From an uncultured Clostridia bacterium (GTDB lineage: Bacteria > Bacillota > Clostridia > Christensenellales > Aristaeellaceae), in the NCBI GenBank assembly GCA_946626395.1, contig CAMOUF010000192.1, forward strand, positions 1-22,664: DNA of 22,664 nucleotides, read 5' to 3'. A model generated the notes under the pieces. That model worked only from the letters and a program-made list of their open reading frames with translations. It was not told the DNA's origin and did no database searches. The translations under genes were made by a program, and so were the position numbers. The first letter of the stretch is position 1. Each line of letters opens with the position of its first letter. Below are positions 8,495 to 15,569 of the stretch, one piece after another.

Positions 8495-10423
8495 ATGAAT
8501 CAACCGGCCCTTCGTTTTCTGACTCTTTTTCTCTGTCTGGTTCTGCTTTGCGGGGTTGTCCCTTCGTCGGCGGAAGATATGCCAACAGGCGTGGACGATT
8601 CTTTCGTCCTGGAGGCGGTGGTGCCGGAAGAAGAAGTTCTGTTCGAGGATCGCTTTGGCCCGGGCGCCTGGGTGGAGACCGATGAAACAGGCGAGCCCGT
8701 TTCCGTGAACGGCTATCCCACCTATCCGGTGCGCGCCGGGTTCAACGTGTTAGGCCAGACGGATTCCTTCCAGACGGTGGTGGATTTTTTGGATTATCCC
8801 TTCTGGCAGCCCGCCACCCAATATGATGGGAACCTGGCGGTGATGTCGCTGATGATGGCGGGCTGCGCCAACCGGGCCGTGGGCTTTCGGGACGTTTCCG
8901 CGGAGGACTTTGATCCTTCCCTGAACGTGGTTCATTTTTTGACCGACGCGGGCTTTGAGGACATCCGGGAGGACGACTATTCCAAGGTGCCCACCATGTT
9001 CACTGTATCCACCGCCATGGGCCACCGGAAAATGGCCTGGCAGGGGCAGGAGCCCTTTACCCTGATCGCCATTGGCGTGTGCGGGGAAGGCTACAAAAAC
9101 GAATGGGAATCCAACTTTACCGCCGGAACCGGCAGCATTCACGAGGGCTTCCAGAGCGCGGCCCAATTGGTGATCGACCGGCTGGCGGGCTATATTGCCA
9201 CCCGGGGCATTCAGGGCCGGGTGAAGGTGTGGATTTCCGGGTTCAGCCGGGCTGCGGCGGTTTCCAATGTGGTGGCGGGCACCCTGGTGAAAACGGGCTT
9301 CCTGCCCAAGGAGGACGTGTACGCCTATACCTTCGCCACCCCGGCGGCGGTAAAGAACCCGCCCCAGCAGGGCTATGAAAACATTTTTAATATCATTAAC
9401 CCCGCCGACCTGGTTCCCCAGGTGATGCCGGCGGAATGGGGCTATGGCCGCTATGGGACGGACATGTTCCTGGCCGTGCAGGAGTTTGCCTCCTACGAAG
9501 GCTACCTGGACAATACCCTGAGAAACTACACCAACAAAATCGAATATGACGTGGAATACAATTACAGCTCGCGGCTGACCCTGCGGACCCGGCTGCTCAT
9601 GTCCCTGATCCTGGAATTAACGGAGGACACGGAAAACTACGTGGCCTGCTTCCAGCCCGCCCTGGTCGGGATCATGCACAAGAAAACCGTGTCCAGCACG
9701 GTGGCCATCCTGCGCACTCTGATGCAGGAAATCACCATCCTGGATCAGGAGGATAAAACCCATCTGGATGCCCTGATCGACTATTTTCTTCGGGTGTTCA
9801 GCGGCATCGCCCTGCGCAGCGGCTACCTGGACGCGGATCAGAACACGGGCAGCGCCTTTATCCGCTTCCTGGTGGAGCATACGCCCAACGCCTATTATTC
9901 CGCTGTAGGCAGCATCCGGAACGGGGAATTTACAGACAATGACCGCTGCTGCTATGTGATGGCCCGGGGCCCGGTCAGCCTGACGGTGCGGGATGAGACC
10001 AACGCCCTGGAGCTGTTTACCATTCATTCCGACGGCTCCATTTCCTATTCCGAATTCCTGAATGATTTTGATCTCACCGGCAAACTGATTTACGCGGAAC
10101 GCAGCGGCCAAACCACGGTGGTGGGCATCCCCTTGGACAATGATTACCAAGTGACCTGGACGGCGGAAAAGGACGGCGCTGTGGAATTCGTGCAGGCCAC
10201 AACGTTTGTCAGGGCCCGCAGCCAGTATCCCGGGGCGGTATCCGATAAAATCCGGGTCAGGGCCGGAGAAACGGGCGTGGCGTTCCAAAGCAAGGACCAT
10301 GAATCGCTTCCCCTGCCGGGGTTCAAGGAGATGTCTTTCAGCGCCATGGAGCTGGCGGCATTTATGGGCATCATTTCCCTGGGCTTCAATTGGCGGCTGG
10401 CGCTGACGGTGCTTTGCGCCTGA
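8495..10423 (+). CDS. secreted lipase-3/Mbeg1-like alpha/beta hydrolase
   Basis: A 642-residue exported protein. The signal peptide is MNQPALRFLTLFLCLVLLCG, cleaved near PSSAED. The hydrolase core runs to roughly residue 330, with nucleophile elbow G-F-S251-R-A (VWISGFSRAAAVS) and a following YTFATPAA segment. N-P-A-D305 (NIINPADLVPQ) is a good catalytic acid candidate. This is the pattern of class-3 lipase and DUF2974/Mbeg1-like proteins. The next 280 residues are unassigned. The last 25 form a hydrophobic helix (MELAAFMGIISLGF...) ended by TGA at 10421-10423. ATG 8495 has AGAGGAG 8 nt upstream; the earlier open start at 8456 lacks one. The reading frame appears to continue, shifted by -1, into the next gene. 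Confidence 0.85.
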   Translation: MNQPALRFLTLFLCLVLLCGVVPSSAEDMPTGVDDSFVLEAVVPEEEVLFEDRFGPGAWVETDETGEPVSVNGYPTYPVRAGFNVLGQTDSFQTVVDFLDYPFWQPATQYDGNLAVMSLMMAGCANRAVGFRDVSAEDFDPSLNVVHFLTDAGFEDIREDDYSKVPTMFTVSTAMGHRKMAWQGQEPFTLIAIGVCGEGYKNEWESNFTAGTGSIHEGFQSAAQLVIDRLAGYIATRGIQGRVKVWISGFSRAAAVSNVVAGTLVKTGFLPKEDVYAYTFATPAAVKNPPQQGYENIFNIINPADLVPQVMPAEWGYGRYGTDMFLAVQEFASYEGYLDNTLRNYTNKIEYDVEYNYSSRLTLRTRLLMSLILELTEDTENYVACFQPALVGIMHKKTVSSTVAILRTLMQEITILDQEDKTHLDALIDYFLRVFSGIALRSGYLDADQNTGSAFIRFLVEHTPNAYYSAVGSIRNGEFTDNDRCCYVMARGPVSLTVRDETNALELFTIHSDGSISYSEFLNDFDLTGKLIYAERSGQTTVVGIPLDNDYQVTWTAEKDGAVEFVQATTFVRARSQYPGAVSDKIRVRAGETGVAFQSKDHESLPLPGFKEMSFSAMELAAFMGIISLGFNWRLALTVLCA

Positions 10424-11139
10424 CGGCGCTGATCATCGGCATGATCCTTTGCCTGATCGCTTCCCGGAAGCCCTCCAGGCATAAGCAGTATTCCTTCTTT
10501 GTCTGGGCCGCCCTGTGCCTCTTGAGCATTGCAGTGGTGGAAGGGGAAGCCGCCTATTGGTTCTTCGCGGATCAGGAATGGATGCGGATCGTGTGGAAAG
10601 CGGTCACGGGGCTTTGCTTCCTGTTCCTGTGCTTCCAAATGCAAAAACAGGAAGGAAAGCGGCTGCATCCCTACTTCCCTTCCATTCTGCTGGCCGTGCT
10701 GGCTGATGCGGTGATCTCCTTCCATTTCATTGCGGGAGCAGCCCTCTTCCTGGCGTGCCATGCCGTGCTGGCCTGGCAGTTCCAGAAAAAAGCGTCCATG
10801 TCCAAGGGAAAATGGATCCAGTGGGCCGTGGTGTCCATCGCGCTGGTCACCATGATCGTTCTGTTCTACGCCCGCACCCAGGGCGCTGTGGGCTGGGCGG
10901 TGGCGGTCTACGCCCCGGTGCTGCTGCTGATGGTGTTCAGCTGCAGGCAGCAGCCCATCCGGACGCGGGTCAGCGCCCTCCTGTTTTTGACCTCCGATTT
11001 TCTCCTGGGTCTGTATGCCACGCTGCTGAGCGACCCCATCATCCATGTGGTCTATATGTTCCTGTTCTATGTGGCTTTGCTGCTGCTGGTGATCAGCCCC
11101 GGCAGCGGGGAAGAAAAGCCCCTTTCCCGGAAGGAATAA
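10390..11139 (+). CDS. YhhN/lysoplasmalogenase-like membrane protein, overlapping in -1 frame
   Basis: A 249-residue protein that is almost entirely membrane: about eight hydrophobic helices. The segments AGAALFLACHAVLAW and RVSALLFLTSDFLLGLYATL, with a closing FLFYVALLLLVIS, resemble the conserved Gx3Fx3H and Fx2SD elements of YhhN/TMEM86 lysoplasmalogenases, which hydrolyse the vinyl ether of lysoplasmalogens. The match is by eye only. The start is uncertain: TTG 10390 overlaps the upstream gene by 34 nt, ATG 10441 would cut into helix 1, and neither has a clear ribosome binding site. Adding one C after GCC at 10420 would join the upstream protein smoothly as CALTALIIGMILCLIA. This may therefore be the membrane half of a single protein broken by a frameshift. 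Confidence 0.6.
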   Translation: MAAGADGALRLTALIIGMILCLIASRKPSRHKQYSFFVWAALCLLSIAVVEGEAAYWFFADQEWMRIVWKAVTGLCFLFLCFQMQKQEGKRLHPYFPSILLAVLADAVISFHFIAGAALFLACHAVLAWQFQKKASMSKGKWIQWAVVSIALVTMIVLFYARTQGAVGWAVAVYAPVLLLMVFSCRQQPIRTRVSALLFLTSDFLLGLYATLLSDPIIHVVYMFLFYVALLLLVISPGSGEEKPLSRKE

Positions 11140-11154
11140 GCCCGCCGGACGGGG

Positions 11155-12327
11155 TCACTGCCCCGTGAATTCGGGCACGGGAAGGAGCACCATGTCCAGC
11201 GTGTCCATTTCCTCCAGGATGTTCCACTCTTCTTTTTCCTGCCGGATATCGGCGAGGGCCCAGAGGCCGTTTGCGGCGGGCACCAGGCGGAGGCCGTAAT
11301 TGATTTCTCCCTCTCCGAGGGCGAAGGAGGTTTCTCCTAAAAGCTGTCCGGCATGATCGAACCACAGGAAGAACCGGTTGACTTCATCCCGGGGAAGGGT
11401 GTTGTTCCGCAGGGCCATCACATAATAATCCCCATATTCCACCAGATTGTTGCACATGCGGGTGGGGTCGGTGAGGGCGGTGCGGTTTTCCCATTCCACC
11501 CGGCCCCGGGAATCAAACTTGGTCAGGGCAAACCCCCATTGCATGCCCGCCACGCCCTCGTTGATGTTCCCGCCCCGGTCCATGATCAGGGTCAGGAAAC
11601 CGCCGTCGGAGGTGGCGATGGGCCATTCCATGGTGGCAAAGCCATCGTTGACCATGCCGGGCAGCACGTTTTCCCACAGGGTATTGCCATGCATGTCCAC
11701 CTTCATGATCTTGGGCAGGGTGGGCTTTTCGGGGGTGGAGCCCAGGAGCATCAGCCCATCCGGGGCGGGCAGGATATGATAGCCGCCGCTGATGGATTCC
11801 CGGGTGGAAAAACGGAACAGCAGATTGCCCTCCCAGTCCAGGAAGTAGCGCTGGCCCACCTCCGCGTCCGCCGGATAAATGGTCATGGCGACGCACTGTG
11901 GCGTCACGCCGTCAATCAGGCTGTCGCTGGAGGTGAGCTCAATGGGTTCGCCCAGCCTTTCCCCATCTGCGCTGAGCCGGTGGATTTCCATGCCGTCGGG
12001 ATTCTGGTAAGGATCATTGCGGAACACCGCCCCGATACTGCCGTCGGGCAGAACGGCTGCCAGGGCATACCTGCATTCGCCGTTGGCGGGATTGCGATAA
12101 TCAAAGCTGACGGACAGATCCGGGTTCAGGCACAGCAGCCGGGCATGGGCCTTGTGGTAGTTTCCCTTCACCGCCGCGCTGCCGGAAAACAACAGCCGCC
12201 CGTCGGGCAGAAACCCGCAGAAATACAATTGATCCGACCCCTCGGTGCTCAGGTTTATTCGTTCCTCTCCTAAGGCGAAGGAGCAGATCAGAGAGAAAAG
12301 CAGCAGCATCAGGATGAGCTTTTTCAT
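11155..12327 (-). CDS. secreted protein with propeller-like repeats, function unknown
   Basis: A 390-residue exported protein with signal peptide MKKLILMLLLFSLICSFALG. The mature part is strand-rich, with recurring short motifs such as LPDGRLLFSG, VLPDGSIGAVF, PAPDGLMLLGS, ATSDGGFLTLIMD and DSRGRVEWENR, as in beta-propeller or PQQ/Kelch-like repeat proteins. I cannot name the family or a ligand. The ATG at 12327 has AGGAGG nearby upstream, better than the open start at 12354. It follows the sigma/membrane-partner pair on the same strand after a 113-nt gap holding a heptamer array, so co-expression is possible. It converges on the YhhN-like gene with 15 nt between stops. Confidence 0.75.
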   Translation of the reverse strand: MKKLILMLLLFSLICSFALGEERINLSTEGSDQLYFCGFLPDGRLLFSGSAAVKGNYHKAHARLLCLNPDLSVSFDYRNPANGECRYALAAVLPDGSIGAVFRNDPYQNPDGMEIHRLSADGERLGEPIELTSSDSLIDGVTPQCVAMTIYPADAEVGQRYFLDWEGNLLFRFSTRESISGGYHILPAPDGLMLLGSTPEKPTLPKIMKVDMHGNTLWENVLPGMVNDGFATMEWPIATSDGGFLTLIMDRGGNINEGVAGMQWGFALTKFDSRGRVEWENRTALTDPTRMCNNLVEYGDYYVMALRNNTLPRDEVNRFFLWFDHAGQLLGETSFALGEGEINYGLRLVPAANGLWALADIRQEKEEWNILEEMDTLDMVLLPVPEFTGQ

Positions 12328-12344
12328 GGGAAGACCTCCTTTGT

Positions 12345-12414
12345 AGTTAGGCAATAGGCATTAGGCAACAGGCATTAGGCAATAGGTATTAGGCATTAGG
12401 TGATAGGCAATAGG
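12345..12414 (+). repeat. heptanucleotide array 3 (CAATAGG/CATTAGG type, ten units)
   Basis: Ten perfect-register 7-bp units ending in AGG: AGTTAGG, CAATAGG, CATTAGG, CAACAGG, CATTAGG, CAATAGG, TATTAGG, CATTAGG, TGATAGG, CAATAGG. The first unit is identical to one found in the array at 21205, linking the two sequence types. It lies in the leader of the propeller-like gene, immediately upstream of that gene's ribosome binding site. Confidence 0.88.
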
Positions 12415-12440
12415 AGAACGGAAAGTGTTCAGCTTCTCAC

Positions 12441-14858
12441 TTAAAACCACCGCTGCCAGGCGTCCAGGCCGGTTTGGCCGTCCTGGGGGCCGTAGGTAAA
12501 AGCGGCCAGGAATTCCCCGGTGCGGGCGTCCAGGGTGACGGCATAGTACAGTTCCGCGTTCAGCCCAGCTTCCCTGGCCTCCGCCCAGGTCTGCTCAAAG
12601 GAAAAGGCGAATTTCCAGAAGGGCCGCTTCGGGTTTGTCACGTCAAAAAACACACAGGCCGGGCGCATCAGGCGCTCGGCCTGATCGTTTAATTCAAAGG
12701 CTTTTTTCGCATAGACCCGCGCCATGCGCTGGGCGTTTTCCAGGCTCAGATCGTCCTTTCCCGGCAGCCCGTATGCGTGGGCCAGGAAGGCCAGCAGCCG
12801 CGGGTCGGTGAGCTCCTTTTGCCTTAAAATTGGCTGGAGCTCCTCCGCGCAGGACGCCTTATGCTCCATCGGCCAATGGAAGAAATCCGGGTATTCCAGC
12901 ATCAGGCCATGTTTCTGGGCATACCGGTTGAACAGCTGCCAGCTTTCCCCGTCGTAGAGCGCTCTTTCCTCCGTGACCGCCCTGTCCTGGGCGGGGCTGT
13001 ACCAGCCCGGGGCCAAAGAGGCGTCCGCCACCGTGCCGTCCAGCAGCACCCGGTAGGTCATGGATTGCTTGCCGGAAAAGGTGTCCGCCGTGTCCTCACG
13101 GGGCCGGGTCAGAAAGACCTGGTAAAAGATGCGGGTCTGGTTCAAAAAGCTGACCTGCTGCAATTGCCACCGGGTTTCCCAGGCGTCCAGGCTGCCCTCC
13201 GGCATTTCCCAGGCCCGGCAGGCTGCCCGTTTCACAATATCCGCCGCCGCTTCGCCCGTCACCTCCCGGTCCTGGGTGTTCAGCCCGGACAGGGCATCCT
13301 GGGAATGGATGGCATACTTGTTCCGGAGATAGCCGTAAAGATCCCTCGTAGCCTCGTCCCAGGCTTCCTCCGGCCCCAGCAGGGCATGGGCCATAACGGT
13401 CACGTTCAGGGCCGATGGATACCCCTTCGCCCCAAAGGCGGCGGCCACAGCGCCGTCGGGCTCCTGGTCATCGGCGACTTTGTCCATCAGGCCCGCTTCC
13501 TCCAGGCGCCGGACCAGCTCCTCTTTGTCTGCCGGGGACCACTGGCTGTACCAGCCCTGTTCACGCTCCTTCCGGGCGGCAAAGTCCAGCACCGTCCAGG
13601 CTGGGGGCAGGTCCTTGAGCTGATAGCTGTAAACCGCTTCCGCCTGCCCGGTCTGCATATTGACCAGGGCGGCGTACATGGGTTCCTGGTTGTAGGCGTA
13701 ATGGGTGTGATACTGCATCCGCCACAGCTCGCCCTTTTCTTCTCCCACGCCGATGGATTCGGCAGAGAGGAACAGCCGGTTCAGCTCCGCGTCGGAAAGC
13801 CCATATTTTTCCTGTACCGCCGCCCGGGCCACGTCCTGCCCCTGGGGGAGAGACAAGCGGGCCAGCCGCTCCGGTTCCTCCCAGTAGTCCCGGTAAAACT
13901 GTTCCATGTCCAGGGTGTCCCGGGTGTGGTGACCCCGGTCGTCCACCAGCAGGGTCAGGCGGCACAGGCCGTCGGAGGTGATTTCAATATTTTTGCCTTT
14001 GGTGACGGGATATTGGCTTTTTTCCATGGACGCCATGGGCACCGCCCCGGACAAGCGCCAAACGTGAAGGCTGCCGTTCCATTGGATGTCCGGCTCCATT
14101 TCCTCCACGGCGTCCGCGTCCCAGTCCAGCACCTCCGTCATGTAGCCCCGGAGGATGCTCACCGCGTAGGCTTCATCCACCACGGGCTTTTCCTGAACGC
14201 TGTACTGGTTTTCTCCCCGGGCGGCGGCGTAGGCGGGTTCGTATTCGTCCCGGAGATAATAACCCAGGGCGTCGGTAAAGTCCATCCAGTCCTCCATGCT
14301 GTGCAGGCCCTGGGGGTGCTCGGTCAGGTAATGTTCCTTAAAGATGATCATGGCGTCCGGGGCCATGCCGGTGGAATCCACGGCTACCTCCAGGCCCATA
14401 TCGTCCCACACGCCGATCTGCTCCCGGATCAATTTGCCATAGCGGTCGTCAATGATTTTATCGGCGGCGGCCTCCCGCTCTTCCGGGGGCAGGGTTTCAT
14501 CGTTCACCCGGGCGAAATCCTCTTGGTTCATGTCAAAATCCGACGATTGCATCAGGTTCACAAACTCGATTTTGTCCTTTAGCTCCCACCGGATCAGTGC
14601 GCCGTCCGCGTCCATTTCCGCCACTTTGGCGTAATACTGGGACAGGGCCAGGCCCACCGCGAAGGCAGTGAGGGTCAGGCCGGTGAGGATCAGCGCCAGC
14701 ACCAGGCCGAAGGACAGCCGCAGCCCCTTTTGATTCATTTTTCTTTCACCCACCGCCCCGGAGAAAACCCGCTGGCGCTGCATGGGGGTGGTGTTCAGAA
14801 AGGCAAGCTCCCGGTCCAGCGCCTGCCGGACCCGCTGTTTTTTCATTTCTTCCGTCAT
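12441..14858 (-). CDS. large single-pass membrane protein, putative anti-sigma/sensor partner of the ECF factor
   Basis: An 805-residue protein. A 46-residue basic cytoplasmic N-terminus (ALDRELAFLNTTPMQRQRV) is followed by one membrane helix at about residues 47-73 and some 730 extracytoplasmic residues. The outer part contains several segments of the form W-x-V ... Y-x-V-x-I/L-D-x-x-T-G-E, for example ELYYAVTLDARTGEFLAAF at the C-terminus and MYAALVNMQTGQAEAVYSYQ in the middle, reminiscent of PepSY/YcdB-like repeats. The ATG overlaps the sigma factor stop by 4 nt (ATGA), the usual coupling for a sigma and its regulator. The anti-sigma role is inferred from this arrangement; no zinc-binding anti-sigma motif is visible. 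The external domain may sense an envelope signal or act on peptides. Confidence 0.75.
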   Translation of the reverse strand: MTEEMKKQRVRQALDRELAFLNTTPMQRQRVFSGAVGERKMNQKGLRLSFGLVLALILTGLTLTAFAVGLALSQYYAKVAEMDADGALIRWELKDKIEFVNLMQSSDFDMNQEDFARVNDETLPPEEREAAADKIIDDRYGKLIREQIGVWDDMGLEVAVDSTGMAPDAMIIFKEHYLTEHPQGLHSMEDWMDFTDALGYYLRDEYEPAYAAARGENQYSVQEKPVVDEAYAVSILRGYMTEVLDWDADAVEEMEPDIQWNGSLHVWRLSGAVPMASMEKSQYPVTKGKNIEITSDGLCRLTLLVDDRGHHTRDTLDMEQFYRDYWEEPERLARLSLPQGQDVARAAVQEKYGLSDAELNRLFLSAESIGVGEEKGELWRMQYHTHYAYNQEPMYAALVNMQTGQAEAVYSYQLKDLPPAWTVLDFAARKEREQGWYSQWSPADKEELVRRLEEAGLMDKVADDQEPDGAVAAAFGAKGYPSALNVTVMAHALLGPEEAWDEATRDLYGYLRNKYAIHSQDALSGLNTQDREVTGEAAADIVKRAACRAWEMPEGSLDAWETRWQLQQVSFLNQTRIFYQVFLTRPREDTADTFSGKQSMTYRVLLDGTVADASLAPGWYSPAQDRAVTEERALYDGESWQLFNRYAQKHGLMLEYPDFFHWPMEHKASCAEELQPILRQKELTDPRLLAFLAHAYGLPGKDDLSLENAQRMARVYAKKAFELNDQAERLMRPACVFFDVTNPKRPFWKFAFSFEQTWAEAREAGLNAELYYAVTLDARTGEFLAAFTYGPQDGQTGLDAWQRWF

Positions 14859-15376
14859 TTCCGCTCCCCTCCTTCCAGGCTGGCTTTCAGCATTTCTTCC
14901 GCCTTTTTCAGCCGCCGGTGGGCCGTGGCGGCAGACAGGCCCAGGGCCTCCGCCGCTTCGCGCAAGGTGAAGCCCTGATAAAAATAGAGCACCACGATCT
15001 GCTTATACTTGATCGGCAGCGCCATGATATCCATGGTCAGCTCCCGATCCCGGCCCTCCTCCGCCTGATCCCGAAGGGGCAGCTCCTCCAGGCTGGCCCG
15101 CTTTTCCACATGGCGGAACCAGCCCGTGCGGCGGTAATCCCGGCACACGTTCACGGCGATTTTCATGAGCCACGCTTTCTCGTTTTCGATCTGCCTGCGC
15201 TCGTAATGGGGCATATAGCGCCAGGCCTTCAAAAAGGTGTCCTGCATGGCGTCCTCGGCCTGGGCGCGGTCATTGAGCGAAAGAAAGCAAACCTTCACCA
15301 CGTCGTCGGCATAGTGTTCGATCCATCGGTTCAGCCGCTGTTCCCGGACAGCGCTGAGCGCATCCGCCTGCTCCAC
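14855..15376 (-). CDS. ECF-type RNA polymerase sigma factor
   Basis: A 173-residue sigma-70 family protein of the short extracytoplasmic-function class. Region 2 is at about residues 40-85 (AEDAMQDTFLKAWRYM ... KAWLMKIAVNVCRDYRR). Region 4 is at about 117-163 (YKQIVVLYFYQGFTLREAAE, then a helix-turn-helix ending SAATAHRRLKKAEEMLK). It uses a GTG start at 15376 preceded by a strong AAGGAGGTGA site; no ATG is suitably placed. It is translationally coupled by a 4-nt overlap to a large membrane protein that probably controls it. An ECF-like promoter precedes it, consistent with self-activation. Confidence 0.93.
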   Translation of the reverse strand: MEQADALSAVREQRLNRWIEHYADDVVKVCFLSLNDRAQAEDAMQDTFLKAWRYMPHYERRQIENEKAWLMKIAVNVCRDYRRTGWFRHVEKRASLEELPLRDQAEEGRDRELTMDIMALPIKYKQIVVLYFYQGFTLREAAEALGLSAATAHRRLKKAEEMLKASLEGGERK

Positions 15377-15400
15377 GGCCCCTCACCTCCTTCACCTATA

Positions 15401-15429
15401 TACACGATCCGGAGCCGGGTTTTGTCTCA
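15401..15429 (-). promoter_or_regulatory. putative autoregulated ECF promoter
   Basis: Minus-strand reading: TGAGAC followed by AAAACCC (-35 region, 15429-15417), then CGTGTA (-10 region, 15406-15401) with 17 nt between the hexamers. This resembles the TGxxAC ... CGT layout of ECF promoters and not the TATAAT promoters elsewhere in the window. Only about 25 nt separate it from the GTG start. Confidence 0.55.
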
Positions 15430-15438
15430 CCCTCTCTC

Positions 15439-15529
15439 AAAAAAAGTGGCTCAATGCAAAAGTTTGTGGGGGGAACCTCTCTTTGGCATCCAAAGAGAGG
15501 TTCCCCCCACAAACTTTTGCATTGAGCCA
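15439..15529 (-). terminator. strong hairpin-plus-T-tract terminator of the GH32 operon
   Basis: On the minus strand, 40 nt after the LamG-GH32 stop, a perfect 40-bp stem with a 3-nt loop is followed after one C by TTTTTTT (complement of 15439-15445). It should end transcription of the sugar operon before the divergent-in-function sigma unit. Confidence 0.7.
15447..15529. repeat. perfect 40-bp inverted repeat (83-nt palindrome)
   Basis: Arm 1 (15447-15486) begins TGGCTCAATGCAAAAG and ends CCTCTCTTTGG. Arm 2 (15490-15529) is its exact reverse complement; the loop is CAT. There is no mismatch over 40 bp, far more than a terminator needs, suggesting a mobile palindromic element (MITE or REP-like). 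Confidence 0.92.
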
Positions 15530-15569
15530 AATTCGCCCTGGCCGCAGAACAGCCCCAAAGGCGGAAAGC

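Noticed and set aside
10405..10423. Programmed -1 frameshift site
   Set aside because: No X XXY YYZ slippery heptamer and no obvious downstream stem; a simple indel or coupled start explains the overlap better.
11149..11166. ACGGGG-TCACTG-CCCCGT hairpin between convergent genes as a terminator
   Set aside because: The stem is only 6 bp, overlaps the stop codon and has no T-tract on either side.
12861..14582. 573-codon plus-strand open frame opposite the membrane partner gene
   Set aside because: Antisense composition bias; the minus-strand gene has a start, coupling and domain logic.
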